The notes below the pieces were generated by a model that worked only from the letters and a program-made list of their open reading frames with translations, was not told the origin of the DNA and ran no database searches. 64,000 nt of DNA, from assembly GCA_965644295.1 (NCBI GenBank), contig CBFFRP010000413.1, positions 42,520 to 106,519 on the forward strand. Reading direction: 5' to 3'. The position numbers and the translations under genes were made by a program. Positions within the stretch are counted from its first letter, which is position 1. Each line of letters begins with the position of its first letter. Positions 11,701 to 19,802 of the stretch are shown here, piece by piece. This DNA is from Paraphysomonas bandaiensis. Taxonomy: Eukaryota; Chrysophyceae.

Positions 11701-13793
11701 GCTCGTTCTTTAGTTGTCCGCCATGATCGCTCTTGGAATGGGTTATCCTCGGGGGTATACGGGGAGTTGAAAGTCCATGTAGCCCCTATTGATTGAAGAT
11801 ACTCTAGAACTTTTCTTGATACCAGCTCCTTCCCCCCATCCGCATGATAATGTTGTAGTCGTTTGCCTTTACTATGTAGATACATGACAACTTTCTGGAT
11901 GGATTGGATGACGAAATCTTCATCTCTCGTTGGTCCGTAGGAGTCCCATTGGTGTCTGGAAGCTACATCTGTCATCCCGAGTATGTAACGGTTGCCAGTA
12001 ATGATTGCCTCTGGTGCATGGGGTCCAGAAAAATCGGCTACTACTAGCTCCCCCAGCTCATTTGCTCTTCTTACACGCTTGAGCAGCATTTGTCTGATAG
12101 CGTGTCTATGTTTTCGGCGATGAGATTTACCACTAGCACAACCATCACATAGGCCACCCGGTAAAGAAGTAGCATTCATCTCCGACTTCGTTAACTTAAT
12201 ACCCGTTACTAATTTTGACTGTACAGCTTTCTGTATGAGTCCAATTGAAGAATGTGCCAATCTCTTATGTGCTAGAGTTGCGAGTGGGCCTGAAGCAGTT
12301 GAAGCAAGGTGGGATTCGTCAATAGGAGTACCGAGGTCTGTTAATGGAATTTCATATAGGCCTCCAACTCCCTTACCCTTTGATAGCAGTATTTCATCTT
12401 TATATATCTCAACTGATTGGTTTCCGAACAAGATTTTATACCCTAGGTCATCTAATTGGCTGATGGACACGAGTGTCCTCGAAGCATGGTCCACGTGCTT
12501 GCACTTGGGGATAATACCAAGTCTTCCATGTCCTGAAGAGGTCATAGTCGATCCTGACTTAGCTGTTTGAATGTCGGTGAGGCATTCCTCATAATTGGTG
12601 ATGTATCCGGCTTCAGGTGTGATGGAGACTGTGCAGCCAGAATCAAGGGTTCCCATTCCGGCTTCTTGATCAAAAACGAAGTTCGTTTGGTCGTTTGTTG
12701 GATATCCGACTCCTCCGAAGTCTCGTCCTTTCTGTTGTAATGGACCACTGTCTTCATAATCTGCAAACTGGTCGGATTCGTCGTTTTCAGTGCTCTGGTG
12801 GGTCTGGAATCTAACTTTTTTGAATTTCCTACTGGTTGATTTGTTTCCAGAGGAACTCTTCATTTGTTGGATCCTTTCCCATGAGTGTTTGCATTCTGAA
12901 GCGATGTGTCCTTTTCCATCGCATCGGAAACACTTAATGTCCTTGTCAGTTCTCTTGTCATGTTTCGGTTTATTGGAACGGTTTCTGAAAGATGTCCCCT
13001 TTTTGCGCTTGGAATTCACTTTACTTTTGAAAAATGGGGGTTTTGAGGCTGCAAGCTGAATACTGTCGGTTTTTGTTTCTTCGTTGCTTGACAAGAGCAT
13101 TCCTACAGACGAGCTTCCTAATCCGCGTAGTCTGCGTATGAGTGTTTTGTAGTCATCGATAGGGTGCATCTGCAGGTTGATTGCCAGTTCACGATACGTC
13201 ATATTTTCTTTGGATACCAGGCCTTGTCGAATGCGTGAGATGAGATCTTGGTCACTTATCCGATGACCATAATTAATCAGCTTGTTTCGGAGCTTTTCGA
13301 CAGCGTCAAGAAAGTTGATTATCGACTGACCTTTTTTGATTTTTATGCTCTGAAACTGGCCAATCAGATCAGTGATGACGTCGTTAGTCGTTTTTTCTTT
13401 GAAGTGGTTGAGCAAGTCCGTCCAGGCGGTTTTACCGTCTCCATCGGGGACGTTCTCCAAAATCCCTTCAGCCTCTTCATTCTGACCAATGATAGAGCTT
13501 GCAATGACTGACCATAGGTAGTTATTACCTTCATCATAATATCGTTTCGCATCCTGATACTGTTCGAGTCGATACTGGTAGTCCTCGTCATCTGAGTTTT
13601 CTCCTGCTTCAGGCTCAATTGGATGATCGTTCTGTAGAGTATAAACGATCTTAGGCTTGCGATAGAACCATGCACGGCACTTCTTCTGCCACCTGGAGAA
13701 GTTCTTCGCATCGAATTTTGGCATTGAGTCCTTTCGCTTGTCGGTTGTCGAATCCGAGTCGGTTGAGTCGTAACTTGTAACTTGAACTGACAT
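8799..13793 (-). CDS. Copia-1 gag-pol polyprotein, 1664 aa, intact
   Basis: One uninterrupted frame from ATG 13793, about 10 nt after the 5' LTR. Domains in order are: gag with a CCHC knuckle CFRCDGKGHIASEC (about residue 287); aspartic protease TLDSGCTVSITPE (about 384); integrase with its HHCC zinc site (HKRLAHSS...LCDGCASGK) and catalytic D, D and E in DFSGPHA, HADGGKE and EDNPFQERSW (about 515-710); a hydrophilic linker; reverse transcriptase with QIDFTTAYINADLEEDIYM and the catalytic MYVDDI (about 1130-1370); and RNase H with GYCDSDWA, SSTEAEYMAL and DNKGAVQL (about 1450-1600). All catalytic residues I can check are present. It makes the proteins that package, copy and integrate the element. 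Confidence 0.95.
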   Translation of the reverse strand: MSVQVTSYDSTDSDSTTDKRKDSMPKFDAKNFSRWQKKCRAWFYRKPKIVYTLQNDHPIEPEAGENSDDEDYQYRLEQYQDAKRYYDEGNNYLWSVIASSIIGQNEEAEGILENVPDGDGKTAWTDLLNHFKEKTTNDVITDLIGQFQSIKIKKGQSIINFLDAVEKLRNKLINYGHRISDQDLISRIRQGLVSKENMTYRELAINLQMHPIDDYKTLIRRLRGLGSSSVGMLLSSNEETKTDSIQLAASKPPFFKSKVNSKRKKGTSFRNRSNKPKHDKRTDKDIKCFRCDGKGHIASECKHSWERIQQMKSSSGNKSTSRKFKKVRFQTHQSTENDESDQFADYEDSGPLQQKGRDFGGVGYPTNDQTNFVFDQEAGMGTLDSGCTVSITPEAGYITNYEECLTDIQTAKSGSTMTSSGHGRLGIIPKCKHVDHASRTLVSISQLDDLGYKILFGNQSVEIYKDEILLSKGKGVGGLYEIPLTDLGTPIDESHLASTASGPLATLAHKRLAHSSIGLIQKAVQSKLVTGIKLTKSEMNATSLPGGLCDGCASGKSHRRKHRHAIRQMLLKRVRRANELGELVVADFSGPHAPEAIITGNRYILGMTDVASRHQWDSYGPTRDEDFVIQSIQKVVMYLHSKGKRLQHYHADGGKELVSRKVLEYLQSIGATWTFNSPYTPEDNPFQERSWRTTKERALSSLIDSGLPPNFWEQASKATIHIKNRLPCQTAKGFMSPLQFIENEIPDLSYARIWGCKCFVNIDSSLRKNNWDRHSWPGYFMGYREDGPGYIVFVPALRDFVISGHVFFNECVPPADKRYFKEINEIFRENETSRTVESFKYLIGLAHVDPDDGLTYVTTQIKLRKGLIAAYRGLVDDSGDKTRLIQLDDPIHAADVEKYTEEYIELKAVGLKCNTSRSKTPIHKSSKSDRDPDTVNGSPAPAATSRGSGVNRRHHDAAQERISSHRCEPTHSDAKIAKTRPSKQFNGNLVPNPAPHGQVDRVRQRVAKRCNKPADSSGDWENQGTPEGPSKVRATAKQQFLAGRKSVLRSRRMARKRVIVNIHKLGDGVYTCDVNAKHVVNHMAHDTQCISKLHTNNIDIVMHAISNCDDIDELTDTPKSVQDAISGKYKQQWIDAINREISTLQRKGCWRYTALPPGARAIKGKLIFKIKRKQNDIKFKARLVAQGFTQIQGIDYNDTYSPVAKATSLRTIIALSTIMKLKLHQIDFTTAYINADLEEDIYMYPPPGMDVPDGKVLKLMKSIYGLKQAGLNWYKCCTNFMLDMGFTRLISDPCIFKKQINGRIMLIAMYVDDIIIASTSDTDIQQFKDHLSKKFEITDLGLLDYYLGISIHQDFDKNITTLSQEQYVRKLLDKFNMSNSKPMSTPMLLSFNYDLHEYNHLSESNQSYVQNFPYKELIGSLMYLAVCTRPDIAYAVNTLARFSDMPNLTTCNAALHVLRYLKGTAKQGLIYSGSHITLSGYCDSDWARCHLTRRSTTAFTFFIGNCLISWQSRLQTTVALSSTEAEYMALSSAAQEALWLRSLLSEIGFKLPFSTTIWCDNKGAVQLCYNPTHHRRTKHIAIRYHFIRENIAENQLTVDHIPTTSMLADLLTKPLGTTNFLQLRTTLMGGAGFDIPSSSNRKRSTTSETPKSQLTSHKRPRWLV

Positions 13794-13803
13794 CTCGCTA
13801 CCA
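13786..13803 (-). other. Primer-binding site of copia-1
   Basis: On the minus strand TGGTAGCGAGATG starts at the first base after the 5' LTR. TGG pairs with a tRNA CCA end. Copia-2 has TGGTAGCGGATGG at the same place, so both elements probably use the same or a related primer tRNA (possibly a half initiator tRNA). The gag ATG overlaps this site. Confidence 0.6.
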
Positions 13804-14068
13804 AATAAAGAATTGATCTTTATAATAGTAAAACAATGTTGTGATTATTAGAGTGTAAGTAATGAACACGATAGAGTGAAAATTATGAATAACAATATAG
13901 AACGTACTATCATGCACAACGGAATAGTTAGAAGTGTAACTGATAATGACGACGTTATGATGACGATCACGTATCTTCGACAGATACTCTCTCTAATTCA
14001 GTTCATGGTATATTTCATTGAACATTATAACTCACAGATACAATCATGTATTAAGCTGAATCCTAATA
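13804..14068 (-). repeat. 5' LTR of copia-1
   Basis: Twin of 8334-8598. It should hold the element's promoter. The plus-strand open frame starting at 13876 is LTR sequence running into flanking repeat, not a gene. Confidence 0.9.
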
Positions 14069-14073
14069 GAAAG

Positions 14074-14465
14074 CTGCTTGTGCGTCACCGCAAGTACCAA
14101 GGTGCAATCACTTTCGCTCTATCACTCAAAGCAAACGCAGCGAGAAAGCAGAATGTTGATATACCTGACATCTGCTGACTTCAGGGTTTTTGAGTCCGTA
14201 AGAAGGTGAACAGCCCGGATGCTTGAATTCAGCAGATAGCCCAATACCCCTGATAGCCTTGAGGTGGACCCATTCCCTGACGCCTGTCTATTCGTCAGGG
14301 CCCAAAGACGTCTACACAAGTGACATTTAATTTGTATTAGGCTATGAGTGGGCAGAAGAATATCTACTGACTATATAATATGTAATTCACGCTCCTAGTT
14401 TCCCAGAGAAAAACCTCCAAAAATCCCACGAAAGGTGCGAGTCCGACTTTGTTGAGGGCGGAAAT
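14074..14465 (+). repeat. R1 repeat, subfamily II, right piece split by copia-1
   Basis: Continues the copy begun at 8251: core CTGCTTGTGCGTCACCGCAA, CACTTTCGCTC, then the second-half sequence AGCCCGGATGCTTGA, CCTTGAGGTGG, GGCTATGAGTGGGCAGAAGA and the 3' end GGTGCGAGTCCGACTTTGTT. The same second half is seen at 18600-18912 and, reversed, at 28463, 54180 and 61510. Confidence 0.8.
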
Positions 14466-14988
14466 AGTTATTTGCTAAGGAGTAGTGTTATTGATTATCA
14501 TGTGATATTAATGACTAGTATTAATAATGGAATCTATGGAGGAGGTTACTTACTGATTAATGATACTAATATATTGCAATAGTATTGTTGGACCGGTTTA
14601 AAAACTCCATCAATACTATTGACGGAACGCTATCTCACAATTGTATTGCAATATATTTTTCCCTTTCCCTGAGTTGAATTGACTATCAATGCTATTTGGT
14701 TGTCACTAAATATTCATCCAACAAGTAGTATGAGTACATAGGGAGCAGGAACAGATTATCATCACTTACCCGTTCTTTTAAATGTGGGAAGCCTATTAAA
14801 AGAAAGTTCCCAAGTAATAGTGCATTTATATGACTTAGTACTCATTACACAGTATTCAGAACACGCACACTGTTCAAGTCTGCAAAACTACTAGCTATAC
14901 TTGCCCCAATCCCACAGTGTAGGCTCGTCGGTAACAAAATCGCACAATAAGGTGGTGTGTTCTATAACATTGTATCTCTAAAATGAGC
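14466..14988. other. AT-rich spacer
   Basis: No gene. Several ATATATTGCAATA-type words occur here. It contains the 3' flank of the glutaredoxin-like gene. Confidence 0.3.
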
Positions 14989-15384
14989 TCAATACTGCTT
15001 CGCAGCGGTTGATTTTGCCCATTCTTGAAGAATTCTACACGTTCTAGCCCCACAAACCGTGCTCCCAGATTTCTTATTGTAGAAAAAAGGTACACCGCCG
15101 CATTTTTCCTCACCACCCAGAGCTCTATACAAATCTTGATTTGTCGCATTACCGTAAACTTCCTTCCTGGTAATCTGTTTACCCAAAGCAAATTCTAAGC
15201 AGGTAACGGCAGGTGCCACATGAGCAGTATATGGACAAGACGCACCATAGAAGAATATTAAATCATCGTCTAATTCGAAAGAGTTTATTTTGTCTTTAAT
15301 TTCGAGTAACTTAGTCTGCTTCATGTCCTCTATTCTCTGAAGGTCTTTAAGTAGAGAGTGGGTGGCATCGTCATTATCAACCAT
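14989..15384 (-). CDS. Glutaredoxin/thioredoxin-fold protein with CPYT motif, 131 aa
   Basis: Single exon from ATG 15384. After a charged helical N-terminus (1-38), DLIFFYGASCPYTAHVAPAV places CPYT at 50-53 at the start of a helix after a beta strand, the position of the glutaredoxin active site (CPYC, with a monothiol-like second position). KCGGVPFFYN at 95-104 supplies the conserved cis-proline loop (GVP, Pro99). Further Cys at 95, 111 and 116 could act as resolving residues. Together these support a thiol-disulfide oxidoreductase or glutathione-binding fold, but the length and surrounding residues differ from classical glutaredoxins. No targeting signal is evident, so it is probably cytosolic. 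It is divergently arranged with the CCCH gene, with about 350 bp between the start codons. Confidence 0.6.
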   Translation of the reverse strand: MVDNDDATHSLLKDLQRIEDMKQTKLLEIKDKINSFELDDDLIFFYGASCPYTAHVAPAVTCLEFALGKQITRKEVYGNATNQDLYRALGGEEKCGGVPFFYNKKSGSTVCGARTCRILQEWAKSTAAKQY

Positions 15385-15732
15385 TTTGGAAATTCTAATA
15401 TTTTAATCTGAAATACGACTTCTTAAACAGTTGTACAGGTTTGCATGTTAAGGTTAGGATTAGCTGGCTTGTACCTTGTACTCTGTATCTTCACATGTCG
15501 GTATACCCATGGGTATACGGTATACGGTATAGTTGGAATTCTTGCTTTGTCAGACATTTTTGAGTCCGTATTTCATAGAATACCATGGAATACTGTATTT
15601 TCCTACTTTTTACTGGTTTACTTTCTTTCTTTTTTTGCCAAGAGTGAGTGGATTAAAAGTAACTAAGACACAGCATGCATATATATATATTCGTGCTCTG
15701 GGGTAGATATGTCGTCGGAGAGCTGAGTCGAG
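15385..15732. promoter_or_regulatory. Divergent promoter region between Grx-like and CCCH genes
   Basis: The ~350-bp gap between two divergent starts holds an 18-bp perfect palindrome, GTATACCCATGGGTATAC (15501-15518), then further GGTATAC copies. It also holds ATAGAATACCATGGAATAC at 15575-15593, a 19-mer repeated exactly at 31895-31913 upstream of the DGAT2-like gene. These are candidate transcription-factor sites. Confidence 0.45.
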
Positions 15733-16497
15733 ATGTCAGGTCTAAATGATGAGAGTGAGGGAAGTGATCAGGTCTATGAGGATGACTCAAGAAAAGTGTT
15801 TGTTTCCCGTCTGCCCCCTTCATGGACGGAGGAGCATCTGAAATCTCATTTTGAGGCATGCTTTGGGACAGTTGACTGTGCATCTATTAAATGGGATGAT
15901 GATAACAACTGCAGTCTCGGTTTTGGTTTTGTAACTTTCGAATCTGAACAATTAAAAGAAAAGGCGGTTCTACAAGGCTGTATACATGCTAAACGCCGCA
16001 CTATTCATATCCGTCCTGTTGAGCGCACAGATGGATCACAAGGGAGAGGTAGAGATTGTGGAATATGTTACATGTGGCAGAAGTCCGCCTGTGTTCGCGG
16101 AAATACCTGTAAATTTCTTCATGAAGGACCAGGGGCATGTATCACCCAGTCAGCCCCTGGAGAGGGCAAGAGAAATAAATGTTTGTCATATAAAACCAAA
16201 GGGAAATGTTCTAAAGGCAATTCTTGTCCATTTTTGCATATGAGAAATCCGCTTGCTGAGAGTTCCAACTTAAGTGTCCAGACTGAAAACAAGATTTGTC
16301 ATTCGTTTAAGAAAAAAGGAAAATGCCGATATGGTGAAGACTGCATGTTCTCTCATTGTGTAGATGCTACGAAAAAGAAGAAACCAGAAAATTGTGTGGG
16401 AAAGAAGCGTAGAATAGATGGAGATGTATTGGTTCGCAGAAAGAAGTCGTTAGTTGGACCCAGTGCAAATTCGTTAGTTAGTGAAATATCCTCGTAA
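15733..16497 (+). CDS. RNA-binding protein: RRM plus three CCCH zinc fingers, 254 aa
   Basis: Single exon from ATG 15733. An RRM spans about 20-96, with RNP2 KVFVSRLP (21-28) and RNP1 LGFGFVTF (62-69). Three CCCH fingers follow: C112-x7-C120-x5-C126-x3-H130, C150-x8-C159-x5-C165-x3-H169, and C189-x8-C198-x5-C204-x3-H208. The tail is Lys/Arg-rich (KKKKPENC, GKKRRIDGD), a likely nuclear localisation signal. RRM-plus-CCCH proteins bind mRNA and act in splicing, polyadenylation or decay. One RRM before three tandem fingers does not let me name an orthologue. It shares an upstream region with the glutaredoxin-like gene. Confidence 0.85.
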   Translation: MSGLNDESEGSDQVYEDDSRKVFVSRLPPSWTEEHLKSHFEACFGTVDCASIKWDDDNNCSLGFGFVTFESEQLKEKAVLQGCIHAKRRTIHIRPVERTDGSQGRGRDCGICYMWQKSACVRGNTCKFLHEGPGACITQSAPGEGKRNKCLSYKTKGKCSKGNSCPFLHMRNPLAESSNLSVQTENKICHSFKKKGKCRYGEDCMFSHCVDATKKKKPENCVGKKRRIDGDVLVRRKKSLVGPSANSLVSEISS

Positions 16498-16608
16498 AAT
16501 AGTAGATACGAATCACGTTCCCGTACTGGTTCTTGCTAAGAAACTAATGACACGATATTCAGATCTCACACGATATATGTAAAATATTTATAGTTACCTA
16601 GTAGCGAA

Positions 16609-17001
16609 ATGTTTTCGTATTTGGAATTGAGTTATAGTACAATCTATCATTGCTGGCTATCTGGGTATATACCCGGATCAATTTCTGTGTACGACGTCAT
16701 AATTCCATATCATATTGCTGACAGCGGGGCCGGTTCATCTTCAATATTAGAATTCACTCCCACAGAGCCACCAAGAAGTTACGACATCAACTTGACATTC
16801 AGTACAAGTAGCGTTGTGAAGCGGTCGTTCAGCCAAAAATATCATGACACACTTGCGACTAGGAATGACCCCACGATGCCTCGAACTGTTGCTGTCTTGT
16901 GGACCGCAAAGACAGTGCAACAGGTCATCGATGATGGACCGTCCGATTATGACGAGAATGAGGACGACGGTAACGAAGAGTTGGAATACTTAGAGCGCTA
17001 G
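16609..17001 (+). CDS. Hypothetical protein, 130 aa, acidic C-terminus
   Basis: I do not recognise it. The last ~80 codons look coding, with a mixed polar composition including SSSILEFTPTEPPRSYDINL and MPRTVAVLWTAKTVQQVIDD, and then an acidic tail (DYDENEDDGNEELEYLE). The N-terminal ~35 residues are less convincing. The real gene may start upstream or be spliced, for example at the AG before CGGGGCC near 16725. Acidic tails are common in nuclear or chaperone-like proteins, but nothing here fixes a function. Confidence 0.4.
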   Translation: MFSYLELSYSTIYHCWLSGYIPGSISVYDVIIPYHIADSGAGSSSILEFTPTEPPRSYDINLTFSTSSVVKRSFSQKYHDTLATRNDPTMPRTVAVLWTAKTVQQVIDDGPSDYDENEDDGNEELEYLER

Positions 17002-17922
17002 TTGCTGCATTGTTTTTGGGTTTTCATCATCATGTTGTAACCTCTACTGACTAACTAGTAACTAGATACTAGATACTACTGATCGAGCTAATGTTTTCTT
17101 CTTAGCGCCCAATATAATATATCAATATATTGCAATATAATTATTATTTACTATTGGTCTTTAAAGTATTATTATCATTATTTTTTATTTTTGCTGGCAA
17201 TATATTGTTATCCCCATTTTGTCTCAAAAAATGCTTTTTTTTGACCTGATTTGGGCTCAACAGGGCGCTCATATCAGCACCGGGAAAATATAGACATTCA
17301 AGCTCACTTCTATCTTCATTATGATAATGACAGTCGAATGTACGTGATTTTATTATAGTACACAATTATAGAGAAACCACAATCATGAGCCAAATATCAA
17401 GAGCAGATCATTCAACACTCCAGGTTATATTCCATCCTTCGACTGCTGTAGAAGATCACAACGATGTCAGTGCAAGTGATCTGTCTTCATATCCAGGACT
17501 TCGAAACAACTTCAAGAATATTACAGGAGAGTTTAAGTACCATATCTGATGCTATATAGGTGGTTAGGAGCAGTGGCACCCAGTTCTTTCAGGGTTGGGG
17601 CCATACCATGCTTCTCAGGATGTTGTGTGTCTCATATCATACACACATCCTTCGATAAGGTGCACTTGCAGAGGTAAAGCCTGCTGTATATAAATGTGAT
17701 GATGATGCTAATAAAGGCAATAAGAAGCCTCTCTGTCATCTTCAACTGTTTACATTTATCATCACACTTACAGTATACATATCATTCATTTGAAACTATA
17801 TGAGTTCTCATTTGTGTTATTAATGTTAATCAAGGAACATCTATTTCTTAATACAGCAAGCATGCTACAAATAGCTATACAATCTAATATTAACTTTTCA
17901 ACGTCATGAGGATAAGCTACAA
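17002..17922. other. AT-rich spacer
   Basis: No supported gene. ATATATCAATATATTGCAAT palindromic words occur at about 17116-17140. Short open frames on the minus strand (17144-17365) are low-complexity. Confidence 0.3.
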
Positions 17923-18040
17923 TTTAACCTAGGGATAAGGAGTATCGTCCCTTGTCTAAATTTTAAAACTCGGGCTTTTCGCCCTCGTTTCAAAATTTTG
18001 AGCGCGGGACGTTATAGCCTCCTTATTGACCGTGGTTAAA
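17923..18040. repeat. 118-bp imperfect foldback (miniature element or structured RNA)
   Basis: The outer arms TTTAACCTAGGGATAAGGAG (17923 on) and CCTCCTTATTGACCGTGGTT (18018 on) are inverse-complementary with a few mismatches. TCGTCCC pairs with GGGACG, and an inner stem AAACTCGGGC / GCCCTCGTTT closes on a TTTTC loop. The flanking DNA is ordinary AT-rich spacer. The near-complete self-complementarity suggests a foldback MITE. Confidence 0.55.
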
Positions 18041-18408
18041 TATAACTATACCGACCCTGGCTGACAGGATTGCAGGATAGTTGTGATCAGTCGTGAGGAG
18101 ACAATGTCGATGATCTCAACAAAATTAGAATGATATCACTTACAAGCTATTAGCCATGTATATCACTTTCTTTAGCGAGCTTTCTTTTTTAGCTCTGAAA
18201 ATCTGAAATAGACATGTATTTCAGTTTCTAACGTCACATGGCATAAATAGATAATTCATCCTATTACCACAATTATCTTGCATTCTATTCTTATGAAAAG
18301 TATAGTATTTTTTATTTACTGATTTTAACTATTATTTTTATCTCATGGGACTACGACGTAGAGAATCCTCAGAGCATACATACGTGACGGTTGTTCTAAA
18401 GCACTCAT

Positions 18409-18912
18409 ATATATTGAAAGTCTTATTATTAGCAATAAGCGTTAAAAATCTGCACCAACTTAGGAGCTAGATAAATGCTAGACAAACTAGTTAGACCTCT
18501 ACCTGTAACTAATCAGTACACACTTTTTTTATCCTACTATATTTAACGCTACGGAAGCTGCTTGTGCGTCGCCGCAAGCACCAAGGTGAGACCACTTCCT
18601 CTCTGAGTTCTTAAGGTTAACATCCCGGATGCTTGACTTCAGCAGGCAGCCCAATACCCCGGATGCCCTCTTGAGGTGGGCCCATTCCCGGATGCCTGTT
18701 TATTCGTCAGGGCCCAAAGACGTCTACACAAGTGACACTTATTGGTGTCCCTTGTACCACACAAGCATTCGGCTATGAGTGGGCAGAAGAATATCTGCTG
18801 ACTATATAATATGTTGTTCACGCTAGTTTCCCAGAGAGAATCTCTCCGGTACTTATCCCCCAGAACACCACACTAAAAGGTGCGAGTCCGACTTTAAATT
18901 GTTGAGGGACGC
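18409..18912 (+). repeat. R1 repeat, subfamily I, full-length reference copy with 8-bp TSD
   Basis: A ~504-bp element from ATATATTGAAAGTC to TTGTTGAGGGACGC, flanked by GCACTCAT at 18401-18408 and 18913-18920. The first half has AGCAATAAGCGTT, then the core at about 18551-18600. The second half has CCCGGATGC repeats, AAAGACGTCTACACAAGTGA, TGAGTGGGCAGAAGAATATC and GGTGCGAGTCCGACTTT. There is no coding capacity and the two ends are not matching terminal repeats. Target duplications of 8-10 bp would fit a hAT- or Mutator-like non-autonomous DNA element, but a SINE-like origin is not excluded. Confidence 0.75.
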
Positions 18913-18920
18913 GCACTCAT

Positions 18921-19305
18921 TACAATATCATATATATTATTATACTGCGACTTCCTACTGACTTCTTCCCTCTTTATTTCTTTTGTTATTGTTCGTTTTG
19001 TCAAAAAGGTTGAATGACGAAGTTAAAATGAATTCATACATATATTGAAGGTCACATCCAAAAATTATCAATCTTATACTGATCGCGAGAAATTACATTT
19101 TGATCAACTGTAGTACATGACTTAATGATATGATATGAACTATATCAGTAAACCTGGAATATATTGACCGTATAAATTTGTGACTATGATTTAATAATAC
19201 TTCTTGGTAGTATTGACAGCATTGATTTAGCAAATATAGATATAATTAATCAGGGTGCCGAAGGAAAAAAAGCAACTGCACAACAATGAAATTCGTAGAT
19301 AAATG
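18921..19305. other. AT-rich spacer
   Basis: No gene or clear repeat seen between two R1 copies. Confidence 0.3.
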
Positions 19306-19509
19306 AGACTCAAAAATCCTGAAGTCAGCAGATGTCAGGTATATCAACATTCTGCTTTTTCACTGCGTTTGCTTTGAGTGGTAGAGAAAAAGTGGCTGTA
19401 TCTTGGTGCTTGCGGTGACGCACAAGCAGCTTTCGTAGTGTGAAATAGCAGAATATCAGAAAAGTGAAGCACTTACTCTAAAACGCCTATTGCTAATAAT
19501 AAGACATTC
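19306..19509 (-). repeat. R1 repeat, subfamily II, partial, split near its end by copia-2
   Basis: A reverse-oriented first half: CAGCTTTCGTAG, core CTTGCGGTGACGCACAAG, then ACGCCTATTGCTAATAATAA. The end ...GACATTCACTAC seen in the copy at 28.9 kb is here cut by copia-2 after CATTC and resumes at 24803. Confidence 0.75.
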
Positions 19510-19802
19510 TGTTGAGATCTGAAGATTCTATATACTTGCAATTGAGTGCAGTATTATGTGAGATGCAAGGATCGAAAGATATATATGTAATTAGTACATT
19601 ATATTATGTAGTATGAAACTGAAGTAGAAGTGGATGACTATACAGGATACGATCACTGAGTGGGTGGTTTGTACACTATAGTAGTAAATGAATGGTGTTG
19701 AACACATCGAACACAACTTAGGTTCTTTATCATGTAATGTTTATAATTTCATCTTATCAGTTGAGAATAGTAAACCTTAGCAAATAATGTCAACTTCTGT
19801 TA
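19510..19802 (+). repeat. 5' LTR of copia-2
   Basis: Begins TGTTGAGATC and ends CTTCTGTTA (TG...TA). It is matched by 24510-24802 and, inverted and truncated, by the solo copy at 62299-62579. Confidence 0.92.

Larger units (their letters stand above)
8329..14073 (-). mobile_element. Full-length Ty1/copia retrotransposon (copia-1) with 5-bp TSD
   Basis: Two ~265-bp LTRs (8334-8598 and 13804-14068), which look identical in my reading, flank a single 1664-codon gag-pol frame on the minus strand. The insertion is bounded by GAAAG at 8329-8333 and 14069-14073. A TGG-starting primer-binding site abuts the 5' LTR at 13803, and a purine tract precedes the 3' LTR at about 8599-8608. Identical LTRs and an intact frame indicate a recent insertion that may still be active. 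The domain order is GAG-PR-INT-RT-RNaseH, which defines Pseudoviridae/copia. Confidence 0.93.

Noticed and set aside
18866-18895. GGTGCGAGTCC at the end of R1 resembles a tRNA B box (tRNA-derived SINE)
   Set aside because: One mismatch from the B-box consensus and no clear A box at the right spacing or cloverleaf, and the box lies at the element's far end. Kept only as a possibility, not called.
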